NCBI RefSeq assembly: GCF_001027925.1
Contig: NZ_LECT01000015.1
Span: 292,114-356,113, forward strand
Length of the DNA: 64,000 bases
Direction of reading: 5' to 3'
Origin: Rhodopirellula islandica
GTDB lineage: Bacteria > Planctomycetota > Planctomycetia > Pirellulales > Pirellulaceae
In this document: positions 27,284 through 36,530 of the stretch, in pieces
Numbering within the stretch: the first letter of the stretch is position 1
Layout of the letters: every line of letters starts with the position of its first letter
Program-made: the position numbers and the translations under genes
Notes under the pieces: generated by a model
The model's database searches: none
The model's input: the letters and a program-made list of their open reading frames with translations, nothing else
Told to the model about the DNA's origin: nothing

Positions 27284-28852
27284 ATGCCTTCAACACGTCG
27301 CCTGTGCGTCCTCGCCGTCGCGCGAACCCGCATCACAATTCTCTCAGCGGTGTTGGTCTGCCTGAGCTCCGTGCTGACCAGCCCAACCGGCACAGCGGAC
27401 CAGCCACCCAATGTCTTGATCATCTATGCCGATGACCTCGGCTACGGGGACCTGTCCTCCTACAACGAAAACTGCGCCTACGAAACGCCCCACTTGGATC
27501 AACTGGCTTCTCAGGGCGTTCGCTTCACAGACGCGCACAGCCCTTCGACCATCTGCTCACCGTCTCGCTATGGGTTGATGAGCGGTCAATGCGTCTTCCG
27601 GACGGGACGCCGAACGACTGCGTTCGAAGGAGCCAGCGGGCCGAGCTACTTGCGGCCCGATGATTTGACGATCGCAGAGATGCTCCAGCAGGCCGGCTAC
27701 AAAACCGCCATCTTTGGCAAGTGGCACCTCGGGCTGACTTGGTACGGCAGCGACGGCAAACAACTGCGAGGTGGTTTCAAAGATGTCACGAAAATTGACT
27801 ACGAGCGAAGCACGCCGCTGATCGACGGCCCCAACAACCAAGGCTTCGATGAGTCATTCGTGACCCCCAATTGCCCCACCACCGACCCGCTGTACCTGTA
27901 CATCGAAAATGGCATGGTCCCCGTGCCAGCCAACCAACGTCACAAGAGCGATACGCTTCCTAACCCTGGCGGCAAGTGGCGATGGGACAACGACGAAGGC
28001 TGGAAAGCCCCCGGCTACAAATTTGTCGACGCCGACATTCTGTTTTTCGACAAGACACGAGAGTTTCTCGACCGCCACGTTCAAGAGTCACCTGACCAAC
28101 CGTTCTTCGCAGTGGTCTCCACCCAAATTGCTCACGCCCCGGTGCTCCCTGCCAACCAACACTCGGGATCCACGCAAGCCGGCGCTCGCGGCGACTTTGT
28201 TTGCGAACTCGATTCGCTCACCGGTGATCTGCTCGATCACTTGAAGGAACTGGGAGTGGACGACAACACACTGGTGATCTTCAACTCCGACAACGGACCG
28301 GAAACGATGCACACCGTTTGGATGCGTGAGGATCACCAACATGATGCCGCCGGCGGTTGGCGCGGAATGAAACGCGACGGCTGGGAAGGCGGCCACCGCG
28401 TCCCCATGATGATGAAGTGGCCCGGACACATCGCACCCGGTCGCGTTTCGGACCAACTGATCAACACGACCGACATTTTCAAAACACTGGCAGCCGTTGC
28501 GGACGTTGATCTGCCCGAGAACGTTGCCCTGGACAGTTTCAACATGCTGCCGGAACTGCTGGGGCAAGTGCCCGAGGGCGAGTCCATCCGACCTCACATG
28601 ATCACCCAAAGTTTTCGCGGTGAGTTTCAACTGCGGGTCGGCGACTGGAAGTACTTGGACCACGCGGGCTCCGGCGGCAACAACTACAACGATCGCGTGC
28701 TTCAACCGTATGCAAAGAAGGAAGCTGAAACCAGCTTCCCGGGCCAGCTTTACAATCTAAAGCAAGACCCGATGGAAACAGTGAACCTTTACGAACAAGA
28801 AGCCGCGAAACGAAAAGAGATGCAGGCGTTGCTGAAGTCGATCGTCGAGTAG
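27284..28852 (+). CDS. secreted type I sulfatase
   Basis: 522 residues with a signal peptide ending before A-D-Q-P-P-N. The metal-binding aspartates are in I-I-Y-A-D-D-L-G-Y-G-D (residues 47-56), and the formylglycine signature C-S-P-S-R begins at Cys 91 (S-T-I-C-S-P-S-R-Y-G-L-M-S-G), followed by F-G-K-W-H-L-G and N-S-D-N-G-P-E. All are intact, so the enzyme should be active after conversion of the cysteine. Planctomycetes carry many such enzymes to desulfate algal polysaccharides. No anaerobic or aerobic sulfatase-maturing enzyme gene is in the window. Exported to periplasm or surface. Confidence 0.95.
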   Translation: MPSTRRLCVLAVARTRITILSAVLVCLSSVLTSPTGTADQPPNVLIIYADDLGYGDLSSYNENCAYETPHLDQLASQGVRFTDAHSPSTICSPSRYGLMSGQCVFRTGRRTTAFEGASGPSYLRPDDLTIAEMLQQAGYKTAIFGKWHLGLTWYGSDGKQLRGGFKDVTKIDYERSTPLIDGPNNQGFDESFVTPNCPTTDPLYLYIENGMVPVPANQRHKSDTLPNPGGKWRWDNDEGWKAPGYKFVDADILFFDKTREFLDRHVQESPDQPFFAVVSTQIAHAPVLPANQHSGSTQAGARGDFVCELDSLTGDLLDHLKELGVDDNTLVIFNSDNGPETMHTVWMREDHQHDAAGGWRGMKRDGWEGGHRVPMMMKWPGHIAPGRVSDQLINTTDIFKTLAAVADVDLPENVALDSFNMLPELLGQVPEGESIRPHMITQSFRGEFQLRVGDWKYLDHAGSGGNNYNDRVLQPYAKKEAETSFPGQLYNLKQDPMETVNLYEQEAAKRKEMQALLKSIVE

Positions 28853-28863
28853 AAACGGACGGC

Positions 28864-30111
28864 CTACACCAACAGTTCGAACAGCATGCGTTGTTCGTTG
28901 ACGACTTGGTATTCGATGTTGCTGGCCGTCAGGCGGTCCAGCAATCCTTGGTAGTCATCGCGGTGGGCGACTTGCAATCCGACCAAGGCCGGTCCAGTTT
29001 CGCGGTTGTGTTTTCGGGTGTATTCGAAGTGCGTGATGTCATCGGTTGGCCCGAGCACATTGTTGAGGAACTCACGCAAAGCTCCGGCACGCTGCGGGAA
29101 CTTGATGATGAAGTAGTGCTGCAGCCCTTCGTACAACATCGCTCGGTCGCGAATCTCTTCGGTGCGAGTGATGTCGTTGTTGCTGCCACCAACCACACAC
29201 ACGACGGTCTTGCCCCGAATCTCGTCGGCCAACTGTTCGAGCGCCGCAATCGAAAGAGCCCCCGCGGGCTCGACGACCAGGCCCTCGTCGTTGTAAAGCT
29301 GCAACATCACGCTGCAGACTTTGCCCTCGGGAACGAGGACCATTTCGTCAATGACGTGCTGAGCAATTTGAAAGTTTAGATCGCCGACCCGCCGGACCGC
29401 AGCACCGTCGACGAAGCTATCAATCTTGTCGAGCGTGACGACCTTGCCTTCGCGAAGACTGTCATGCATCGCCGGTGCGCCCGTTGGCTCCACTCCGATG
29501 ATCTTGGTTTGGGGTGAGAGTTGCTTGAAGATGCTTCCCAAACCGGAGATCAAACCGCCGCCACCGACTGCGACCAGCACGATGTCAATTGGCTCAGGAT
29601 GATCTTCCAAAATTTCGGCACCGACCGTGCCTTGGCCTTCGATGATGGCGGGATCATCAAAGGGCGGAATGTATGTCAGCCCTTTCTCAGCGGCGCGGTG
29701 GGCCTCTGCGGCCGCATCGTCAAACGTGTCCCCGATGAGAATGATCTCCACATGCTCTTGACCGAACAGTTTGACCTTCTCGACCTTCTGCTTGGGCGTC
29801 ACCGCAGGCATGAAGACTCGGCCTTGAATCTCCATCGAATGACAGGCGTACGCGAAACCTTGCGCGTGGTTGCCGGCGCTGGCACAAACCACTCCAGCGG
29901 CCCGTTGCTCGTCGCTGAGCTGCGACATCCGGTTGTACGCCCCACGAATTTTGTAGCTGCGGACTTCTTGCAAGTCCTCGCGTTTGAGCAGAATCTCAGC
30001 GTCATAGAGCGCCGAGAGACGTGCATTTCGCATCAGAGGTGTGTGGCGAACCACGCCAGCGATTCGCTGGCGAGCCGCCTGGATTTTGTCGGCGGCGATC
30101 ATAGGAGACAT
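28864..30111 (-). CDS. ilvA: threonine ammonia-lyase (threonine dehydratase)
   Basis: 415 residues from ATG 30111. Deaminates threonine to 2-oxobutanoate, feeding isoleucine synthesis. The PLP lysine is Lys54 in R-S-Y-K-I-R-G-A-Y-N; A-S-A-G-N-H-A-Q-G and the glycine loop V-A-V-G-G-G-G-L-I-S-G bind the cofactor. The C-terminal domain (from about 330, L-Q-H-Y-F-I-I-K-F-P-Q-R-A-G-A-L-R-E-F) is a single ACT-like regulatory domain, so it is the shorter form (about 415-430 residues) rather than the 514-residue E. coli type. Nineteen bases separate it from the upstream lptB. Confidence 0.93.
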   Translation of the reverse strand: MSPMIAADKIQAARQRIAGVVRHTPLMRNARLSALYDAEILLKREDLQEVRSYKIRGAYNRMSQLSDEQRAAGVVCASAGNHAQGFAYACHSMEIQGRVFMPAVTPKQKVEKVKLFGQEHVEIILIGDTFDDAAAEAHRAAEKGLTYIPPFDDPAIIEGQGTVGAEILEDHPEPIDIVLVAVGGGGLISGLGSIFKQLSPQTKIIGVEPTGAPAMHDSLREGKVVTLDKIDSFVDGAAVRRVGDLNFQIAQHVIDEMVLVPEGKVCSVMLQLYNDEGLVVEPAGALSIAALEQLADEIRGKTVVCVVGGSNNDITRTEEIRDRAMLYEGLQHYFIIKFPQRAGALREFLNNVLGPTDDITHFEYTRKHNRETGPALVGLQVAHRDDYQGLLDRLTASNIEYQVVNEQRMLFELLV

Positions 30112-30130
30112 GGTGCTAATCAGGTGGTTG

Positions 30131-31078
30131 TCAGACGTCCGTCACGCGACGCCGAGGCACTTGGCGGCGTGTCGGTGCGGCGGCAGACTGAGCCGAGGAC
30201 GGAGCTGGGGGAGTGGGTTGAGAATGAGCGGGGTCAATTCGAAACTGATTTTCGGCAGGCGGACCTGTTGGACCACCGGCGGCCGCGTCGAGGTCACCCA
30301 AATATTCCTCGCGGACCTTGGGGTGCCGTTTGACTTCATCTGGCGTGCCATCGATCAAGACTTGGCCTTGGTAGATCACATAGCAGCGATCCACGGTGGT
30401 CAAAATCTCACGGGCCGCATGGTCGGTGATCAACACGCTGATCCCGGAATCACGAAGCTGCTGAATCACACCTTGAATCGATTGCACGGTGACCGGGTCA
30501 ATCCCAGCGAAAGGCTCATCGAGCATCACGATTCGTGGATTGGAAACCAAGCAACGAGCGATCTCCAGTCGACGACGTTCACCGCCGGAGAGTCCGGCCG
30601 CTCGACTCTTTCGAATGTGCGTGATGTTGAACTCTTCGAGCAATTCATTGGTGCGTTCTTTGCGTTGCTTGCGGTCCACGCCCAGCAACTCGAACAACGC
30701 CGAGATGTTTTGCTCCACGGTCAGCTTCTTGAAAACACTGGGTTCCTGAGGCAAGTACCCCATTTGGCCGTCGCGAGCACGCCGGAACATCGGCCAATCG
30801 GTCACGTCTTGGCCACCCAAGTACACGCGGCCCTGGTCGGGCTGGACAAGCCCACAGATCATTCGAAAGCTAGTCGATTTCCCGGCGCCATTGGGCCCCA
30901 GCAAACCCACAATCTCGGCTTCACCGACGTGCAGGTTCACTCCATCGACGACGCGACGTCGACCATAGGTTTTCTGCAAACCGACCGCTTCGAGAACAGG
31001 CTCGCTCGACTGGCGTTCCGCATGGGCTCCCAGCGGTGATTCGGTGGGAAAGGATGTGGGGGTAAATTCGTCACTCAT
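30131..31078 (-). CDS. lptB: LPS export ABC transporter ATPase
   Basis: 315 residues. Powers extraction of lipopolysaccharide from the inner membrane with LptF/G. Walker A G-P-N-G-A-G-K-S-T, Q-loop L-P-Q-E-P-S-V-F, signature L-S-G-G-E-R-R-R, Walker B I-V-M-L-D-E-P-F-A-G-I-D-P, and the switch T-D-H-A all fit LptB closely. It differs by an N-terminal extension of about 26 residues and a Pro/Ala-rich C-terminal tail ending in R-R-x-V-T-D-V. The ATG at 31078 lies 21 bases after lepB, so lepB-lptB-ilvA could be one transcript. Confidence 0.92.
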   Translation of the reverse strand: MSDEFTPTSFPTESPLGAHAERQSSEPVLEAVGLQKTYGRRRVVDGVNLHVGEAEIVGLLGPNGAGKSTSFRMICGLVQPDQGRVYLGGQDVTDWPMFRRARDGQMGYLPQEPSVFKKLTVEQNISALFELLGVDRKQRKERTNELLEEFNITHIRKSRAAGLSGGERRRLEIARCLVSNPRIVMLDEPFAGIDPVTVQSIQGVIQQLRDSGISVLITDHAAREILTTVDRCYVIYQGQVLIDGTPDEVKRHPKVREEYLGDLDAAAGGPTGPPAENQFRIDPAHSQPTPPAPSSAQSAAAPTRRQVPRRRVTDV

Positions 31079-31099
31079 GATTCGATTCCTTTCAGTGAA

Positions 31100-33127
31100 T
31101 CACTTGATTCGTTGCATCCGGTCCAGGTTGGGCCAAAACGGCAACGGCGACTTCCACGGGTGCGGCCAAAACACCAGCAATGCCTTGCCAACCAACAGGT
31201 CTCGCGGAACATACGAAACGTCCGCGAATTTGTAGGCGTCTTTGTCGGGACTGGCGTAATTTCCGAGTCGTGTTTTCTTACCGGCCCAGCAACGTGCGTC
31301 CAAACTCTCGGGACTGTTGTCGCCCATCGGGAAGAATTGGTCTTCTTCCATCCGGAAGGAAACCGCGCGGCGACTTTGCCAACCGGGGAAATCAGCCCAG
31401 ATCGTTGGCTCGCCCATCAGCAGTTGAATGTCGCGGACAATTTCGTCCGGTCGAGCCCCGGCACCGACGAAGCGACGCAAGGCTCCCATGTCATAGTCAA
31501 GCATGCCATCGTCACTGGTGTCGACCGCGATGTAATACTTGTCACGGTGGATGGTCCACTGGCTCAACGTGGCCGAGCCGCCGGTCACAGCAACCGCAAT
31601 CGGGGCAGCATCCAATGGATTCCCCGGACCGTCAAATCGTGGCTGGTTTTCTTCGCGTGGGACAATGGAATTGAAATCGAACGTGGTCGGCGATTGGAAC
31701 GCCACCAAACCACCGTCGATCCACAACCTCAGTTCATCATCCGCGTTGCTGAATCGGAAGTCATGTTGCTGACCGGCTCGAACCGCGGTTTCTGCGATCG
31801 GATGCAGATTGCTGTCACCGTCAAACGCATGTTCCTGACCATCGTCGAGGGTGAGCTTGGCTTCGCCAGTTGGCAGATCGATTTCACAAACATGCCGCAC
31901 TCCAGCCTCGACAATTTCAAAGCGGAGTTGCTGAGCATCAGCGGAAGTCTCGATGGTCTGGGAAACAATCAGATCGCCGACCCAGTGAACGCCTCCTGAA
32001 CCGTGGTAGGAACCACCGTACTGAACCGTTCCTCGGAACTGAGCCAAGTCGCCGCCGGACTCATAGCTGCTTCGAAACACACCTGCAGTGCGGGTTTGCC
32101 CCAGCATGCGTTTGAGACGCGAGACGCCGACCGGGGAAGGTTTGACATCGTAGACTCGATCCGATGCAACGTTCAGATACGAGTCATAGGCGTAGAAATC
32201 CGTGATCAACCTTCCGGTTTGTGGATCCACGTCCGCCAAGGACTCGCCATTGATCGCGGCTCGCCACTGTTGCTCATCCGGGAAATGGTGGTAATAGCGA
32301 AGCCACTTCGTTTCACCCTCCGCAGCCTCGACCGTCGCGGTCATTCCTTCCGCGGTCTCAGTCACCTTCCAAGAATCCGTGGGAATCGTATCGATCCCGG
32401 GGGACCATGGTTGCAACCTGGAGGGGTAGCCGGCCTCCAACAGAGCCTTGGGTTGATGCTGGCTGTCATAAACAAGGTGACTCATCGCCAGCAGCTTTTC
32501 GGGGGGCTTTCGCTGGATCTCGCCGAATTGGGAGGAATCGGTTTCGGAGTTCGATTTTGCGTAAACATCCCCATACTGAATCGACACCGTCTCTTCAGGC
32601 AAACCGACCAAGCGTTTGATGTAGTTTTGCTTGGGGTTCACCGGAACCTTGAAGACGATCACGTCCCATCGCTTGGGCTCTTTCAACGTGTACGCGAATT
32701 TACTGACCAGAATCCGGTCGCCGCTGAAGGTTTGCTCATTCGCATCATTGGCCAAATCCAATGAGTTCACGTGCCGACAATTTGGGCAGATCCCGCCCAC
32801 CACGACTTTCTGAAGCGCGGGCGTGCGGTTTTCCAAACTCGCCCCGATTGGGAACTGCTGCCCACATTCGTCGCAGAACACATCTTTGTGAGCCCCCATC
32901 AGAGCGGGAGCCATTGATCCGGTTGGGATCACGAAGGCTTCCGCGATGAAAGCACGGAACAACAGTGCCAAGATGAAGGCAACCGCGAAGGCTTCCACCG
33001 TTTCGCGTCCGGCCTGCAACCGGAACACAGCGGCACGCTGTTGAGGAATCGTCATGGCGTCGAAGGCTGACTGAGCCTCCGACACGGAACCGTCGTTGGT
33101 GGACTTCGATTCGGTCGATGAATTCAT
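31100..33127 (-). CDS. lepB: signal peptidase I with zinc-ribbon and lectin-like insertions
   Basis: 675 residues from ATG 33127; the open frame upstream of it to 33394 is not conserved-looking. One transmembrane helix (about 45-62) precedes the catalytic serine in P-T-G-S71-M-A-P. The general-base lysine is Lys171 in Y-I-K-R-L-V-G-L-P, and box E is M-G-D-N-S-P-E-S-L-D-A-R near residue 601. Between Ser71 and Lys171 is a four-cysteine zinc ribbon (C85, C88, C114, C117). Between lysine and box E is an insert of roughly 400 residues with a LamG/concanavalin-like stretch (L-R-L-W-I-D-G-G-L-V-A-F). E. coli LepB has 324 residues. It cleaves signal peptides outside the inner membrane. Confidence 0.9.
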   Translation of the reverse strand: MNSSTESKSTNDGSVSEAQSAFDAMTIPQQRAAVFRLQAGRETVEAFAVAFILALLFRAFIAEAFVIPTGSMAPALMGAHKDVFCDECGQQFPIGASLENRTPALQKVVVGGICPNCRHVNSLDLANDANEQTFSGDRILVSKFAYTLKEPKRWDVIVFKVPVNPKQNYIKRLVGLPEETVSIQYGDVYAKSNSETDSSQFGEIQRKPPEKLLAMSHLVYDSQHQPKALLEAGYPSRLQPWSPGIDTIPTDSWKVTETAEGMTATVEAAEGETKWLRYYHHFPDEQQWRAAINGESLADVDPQTGRLITDFYAYDSYLNVASDRVYDVKPSPVGVSRLKRMLGQTRTAGVFRSSYESGGDLAQFRGTVQYGGSYHGSGGVHWVGDLIVSQTIETSADAQQLRFEIVEAGVRHVCEIDLPTGEAKLTLDDGQEHAFDGDSNLHPIAETAVRAGQQHDFRFSNADDELRLWIDGGLVAFQSPTTFDFNSIVPREENQPRFDGPGNPLDAAPIAVAVTGGSATLSQWTIHRDKYYIAVDTSDDGMLDYDMGALRRFVGAGARPDEIVRDIQLLMGEPTIWADFPGWQSRRAVSFRMEEDQFFPMGDNSPESLDARCWAGKKTRLGNYASPDKDAYKFADVSYVPRDLLVGKALLVFWPHPWKSPLPFWPNLDRMQRIK

Positions 33128-33343
33128 GTTGCTGGAAAAACGGGGAATTTTGCGAATGACGCAGTCTAGCGAAAGATCGGCTCGACCGGACCATCGGTTT
33201 TTTTCGTCCAAACCGGTGCAATCCCGCCAATGCAGTCGGGACGATGTCTGCTGATTCCAATGCAAACTCTGACCGATCCCGTCTGATAGAGGACACTGCA
33301 ATACTCTTCCACGGACGGGAGGGGGCCTCTGTTCATTCCAGGG

Positions 33344-34669
33344 ATGCTTTCTGCCGTGAAACTTGCGATTCCAGCCGCTCGGTCCCCGGCCCACCGCTGG
33401 ATTTTACCGTTGATCCTTGGTGTGGCGACCATGGCGGTCCTGTCCGCTCAATCACCCCACGTGAGCGTCATCGATTGGGCAATGCCCACCACCGGCGATC
33501 CGCGACCGGCGAGCGAAACGCTTCCCTTGGCCGAAACGACGCTGGCATCGACGGACTCGGACGCTCTTCACTTGGACAGCCCGCTGCCAGAAAGCACCGT
33601 TGTTCTGGATGCCATGGCGACGCCGATCGAAACGGGATCGCTCGTCAGCTACACGCGTCAACAAGTGATGCAATGGGCGCACCAGCATTCTCCCGAAGCC
33701 AACATGATCGACCAAGAATCTCGGTCGGTGGCCTGCGGAGTGGATTGTGAAGATGAAGCCGCTGTCTGCCAATTGCGGCTGATCCGGTCTGTTCTCGCCG
33801 AGATCGCCCTGGGCCGACGCGCCGATGACGCCGCCGATGCAGCCAAGGCCTACGATCGCTTGGTGGCCGCCCAGCTTGGCAAGCGAATCGCTCAGCAAGG
33901 GATCGAGGTCCAAAACCGCTTGATCGATTTAGCCAACGAAGCCGATCGATTGGGAGTCCCCGACGGCAATGTTCTGCAACTTCAACAAGCCAAGCTGGTT
34001 TGGCAAGACATGGAAATCCAGCAGTCCTTCGCGACCCAAAAGCTCCGACAAGAACTCGCTCGTCGTACCGGCCGGCCTGAATCCGAAGTCGCCGTGGCCG
34101 TGACAGTTGATGACTTGCAACCAGCAGCCTCCGCCGGATCGGTTGATGCTGGCACCAGCGTTGGCACCGCCTTGGCCAATCGCAACGACTTGAAGGCGGT
34201 CAAGCAATTGTGTGCGGGCATGCGAACCTGCAATTTGTCCTCGGCCAGGCAGCTGATCGGGGCTCTCAGTCCCGGCGCTGGTTTGGCCATCGCATCGGCC
34301 ACCGGCAAAAGTCTGTTCTCGTGCCTGTCCTCCGATTCCAACGCCAGCGATTTGAACTGCCGCCGTCAACAGTGCTCGCTTCTTCAAGAATCGTTGGCAG
34401 AAGTGGTTCGCAATGAAACGTTGCAGGCGGTCCTGGACGTTCGGCTTGCCAACGCACGCCTTGGATTGATCGACCGCCAATTGCAGTGGGCCCAGGAACG
34501 ACTAGAAGAAACGCAGGCTGCGATCGAATTGGACCAACAACCAGTTGGCTCGGATGACCTGATTCGCTTGGAACTCGAAAAACTTCGCGGCGATCAACTC
34601 GCCCGGCAACTCGACGTTTCGCTGGCGATCACAGAGTGGAAACGAGTTCAAGGGATCGTGCTACGATAG
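33344..34669 (+). CDS. TolC/outer-membrane-efflux-like helical protein
   Basis: 441 residues, divergent from lepB. A hydrophobic N-terminal signal (I-L-P-L-I-L-G-V-A-T-M-A-V-L-S-A) is followed by long amphipathic helices with heptads (Q-Q-G-I-E-V-Q-N-R-L-I-D-L-A-N-E-A-D-R-L and a second block near the C-terminus, L-G-L-I-D-R-Q-L-Q-W-A-Q-E-R-L-E-E-T). The two blocks and the L-A-N-R-N-D-L-K-A-V-K phrase between them resemble the two halves of TolC-type proteins. Unusual are several cysteines (C-G-V-D-C, C-A-G-M-R-T-C). Beta-barrel segments are not obvious, so an isolated periplasmic coiled-coil protein is the alternative. Confidence 0.6.
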   Translation: MLSAVKLAIPAARSPAHRWILPLILGVATMAVLSAQSPHVSVIDWAMPTTGDPRPASETLPLAETTLASTDSDALHLDSPLPESTVVLDAMATPIETGSLVSYTRQQVMQWAHQHSPEANMIDQESRSVACGVDCEDEAAVCQLRLIRSVLAEIALGRRADDAADAAKAYDRLVAAQLGKRIAQQGIEVQNRLIDLANEADRLGVPDGNVLQLQQAKLVWQDMEIQQSFATQKLRQELARRTGRPESEVAVAVTVDDLQPAASAGSVDAGTSVGTALANRNDLKAVKQLCAGMRTCNLSSARQLIGALSPGAGLAIASATGKSLFSCLSSDSNASDLNCRRQQCSLLQESLAEVVRNETLQAVLDVRLANARLGLIDRQLQWAQERLEETQAAIELDQQPVGSDDLIRLELEKLRGDQLARQLDVSLAITEWKRVQGIVLR

Positions 34670-34738
34670 CCCTTCACGAACGTTCCACGAATCGTCCGCG
34701 CCGACTTCGAACGCGCGGCAACCAGATAGGCCATCGCG

Positions 34739-35947
34739 ATGAATTCGATTTGTTTCTGCATAGGAACCACGACGAAGCTCGTTTTCGCTAGTTTTTTGCT
34801 CGCGTTTGTTCCTGCCGCTTGTTTCCCTGCATCCGTGGATGCAGCCGAAGGAGACCCGGTCGCGGTGCGTTTGTGGCCTGGGGGGACCGTGACGGTCGAG
34901 TCGCACTGGGGACTGAGCGTCGCGGTTCAAAACGCCCCCGCCTCGCCTGAAGGATCAACGCCAGACCGTGTTTCAGGCACCATTGCGATCCCGGAAACGG
35001 ACGCAACCGTTTCATTGGGTCAGGCAGGCTCCTACCTTCTCCGCCGCCCAGCCAACCAAGCCAAACCGACCTGGCAATCGGCTGCAATCAGCGACACCGG
35101 AACGGGCGACGTTTTCGAGACACCGAATGACATCCGAGTGAATTCGCTCGGCACGAAAGCGGTCCACCTTCAATTGGATGGGGTCCATCTGCTTGTGGCA
35201 GGGCCCGACTGCGACGTTCAGACGCTGGAATCCATCGAACACATTGACGCGGTCATCGGATCCAACTTGCAGCGATTCGCGGCAGAAGACGGCAAGTCGT
35301 TGCCAACCACGGTTCGAAACTGGATTTCAGTTTCAGCAACCGCTCCTGACTCAGCCAAGGTCCAAACGCAAAACCACAACACGGTCGCCATCTCATCGCA
35401 GTCGTCCGAATCCAAGGCGAAGTCTCCAGCGGTTTGGTGGAACGTCTCCACTCAACCTTGGTTGATGCCTGAGGCGATGGACAAAATGTTCGTTGCGATG
35501 GAAGAGTCATGCTCCGAGTCCCAAGCCGTCTTCGCCGCTTTGACGGCAGAGCAAATGAACTTCCAACCCGCCAACGGAACGCACACCCCACGCTGGAACG
35601 TGGAACACATGATGGGGCGACAGTTGCAGTTCTTCTCGCAGATGTATCACGCAGCCGACGTCGCGATCCCGGTCATGGATCTGAATCCGGCTCAAATGCC
35701 GCCGGATTACCGATTCGCCAATCCAAATTGGTCGGGCGCCGAGGAAGCTCGCCAGATGCAACGAGTCAGCGACTTCAGCCGACGGTTTGCGTATTTGCTG
35801 GATGGCTATGGCACCGACGACAAAGTCGCCGGCAGTCGCTGGCCAAGCATGGGCGCGTTGCTCAAGCAAATGGAGCGGCACTACAGCGAGCACACCGCCA
35901 ACACGCAGAAGAAGTTCCAATTGCCTGGTTGGCCATCCAAGAACTGA
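34739..35947 (+). CDS. secreted protein with C-terminal DinB-like four-helix domain
   Basis: 402 residues; signal peptide ends near S-V-D-A-A-E. Residues about 30-220 are beta-rich and unassigned. The C-terminal 165 residues look like a DinB/YfiT-type metal-binding bundle: F-A-A-L-T-A-E-Q-M-N-F-Q-P, W-N-V-E-H-M-M-G-R-Q-L, and the last helix H-Y-S-E-H-T-A-N-T-Q. The three histidines (one in W-x-V-E-H and the H-x3-H pair) could coordinate a divalent metal. DinB-like proteins are normally cytosolic, so export is notable. The downstream leader belongs to the Tad locus. Confidence 0.7.
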   Translation: MNSICFCIGTTTKLVFASFLLAFVPAACFPASVDAAEGDPVAVRLWPGGTVTVESHWGLSVAVQNAPASPEGSTPDRVSGTIAIPETDATVSLGQAGSYLLRRPANQAKPTWQSAAISDTGTGDVFETPNDIRVNSLGTKAVHLQLDGVHLLVAGPDCDVQTLESIEHIDAVIGSNLQRFAAEDGKSLPTTVRNWISVSATAPDSAKVQTQNHNTVAISSQSSESKAKSPAVWWNVSTQPWLMPEAMDKMFVAMEESCSESQAVFAALTAEQMNFQPANGTHTPRWNVEHMMGRQLQFFSQMYHAADVAIPVMDLNPAQMPPDYRFANPNWSGAEEARQMQRVSDFSRRFAYLLDGYGTDDKVAGSRWPSMGALLKQMERHYSEHTANTQKKFQLPGWPSKN

Positions 35948-36112
35948 ATCCGCCACCGCTGGGGTTGGCATCAACCGCACCGCGGGGGCTGGTCTTCTAG
36001 AGGATCAGGACGCGAAGAACCGGTTTCTCAATCGCGACCGATCCCCTAATCGCTACAACCGGAGCGACCCGGCATCTTGCCCGGCCGTTAAGGTCTGGCC
36101 AACCAATCTTTT

Positions 36113-36140
36113 TTGACACGTCCGTTTTCTGTCGTAGTGT
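36113..36140 (+). promoter_or_regulatory. candidate promoter of the flp/tad operon
   Basis: A consensus TTGACA at 36113-36118 and TAGTGT at 36135-36140 with a 16-base spacer lie about 100 bases upstream of the riboswitch. The -10 element is weak. The 580 bases between the DinB-like gene and flp otherwise hold the riboswitch and its leader. Confidence 0.35.
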
Positions 36141-36239
36141 TCGGTAGTGAGAAAGTGAGTTGCCTTGAATGCAATTCACTGCCACGTCGAACAGTCAGAG
36201 GTGTGTTGCCTTGGGGTGTTCGACAGGGTCAGCCGAAGT

Positions 36240-36355
36240 TCCCTGACAAAGGCAAACCGTCCGAGAGGGCGGCACGCAAAACCACGGGTCCGTGAGTCGG
36301 CCAATCGCAAACTGCGATTTGGCTTGGCTTCAGGAAAGCCGAGTTGCCGTGGAAA
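36240..36355 (+). ncRNA. cyclic-di-GMP-I (GEMM) riboswitch
   Basis: The conserved GEMM elements occur in order: AAAGGCAAACC (36248-36258), a hairpin CCGTCC-GAGA-GGGCGG whose GAGA is a GNRA tetraloop, then GGCACGCAAA-ACCACGGGTCC (36270-36291), a long variable stem CCAATCGCA-AAC-TGCGATTTGG (36301-36322), and the closing AGCCGAGTTGCCG (36338-36350). The 5' GGCAA can pair with the 3' TTGCC. This matches the aptamer known from Geobacter and Vibrio that binds cyclic di-GMP. It lies 175 bases before the flp start codon on the same strand, so it probably controls the Tad pilus operon. I cannot tell whether it switches expression on or off; no clear terminator is seen between aptamer and flp. Confidence 0.88.
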
Positions 36356-36530
36356 GAACTCATCGCTGTTTCGTTATGAAACACGCATGGGTTTGAACCG
36401 AGGCTTGTCAGTTTGATTTCCATTGACGAAGGCTGTTGTCACCTGGGTCGGTTCACATTGGATCGACTAACACCTTGTCGCCGGGTTAACGAGACATAAT
36501 CGTGGCCCCCGTTTTTGTCTGGAGTTAGAT

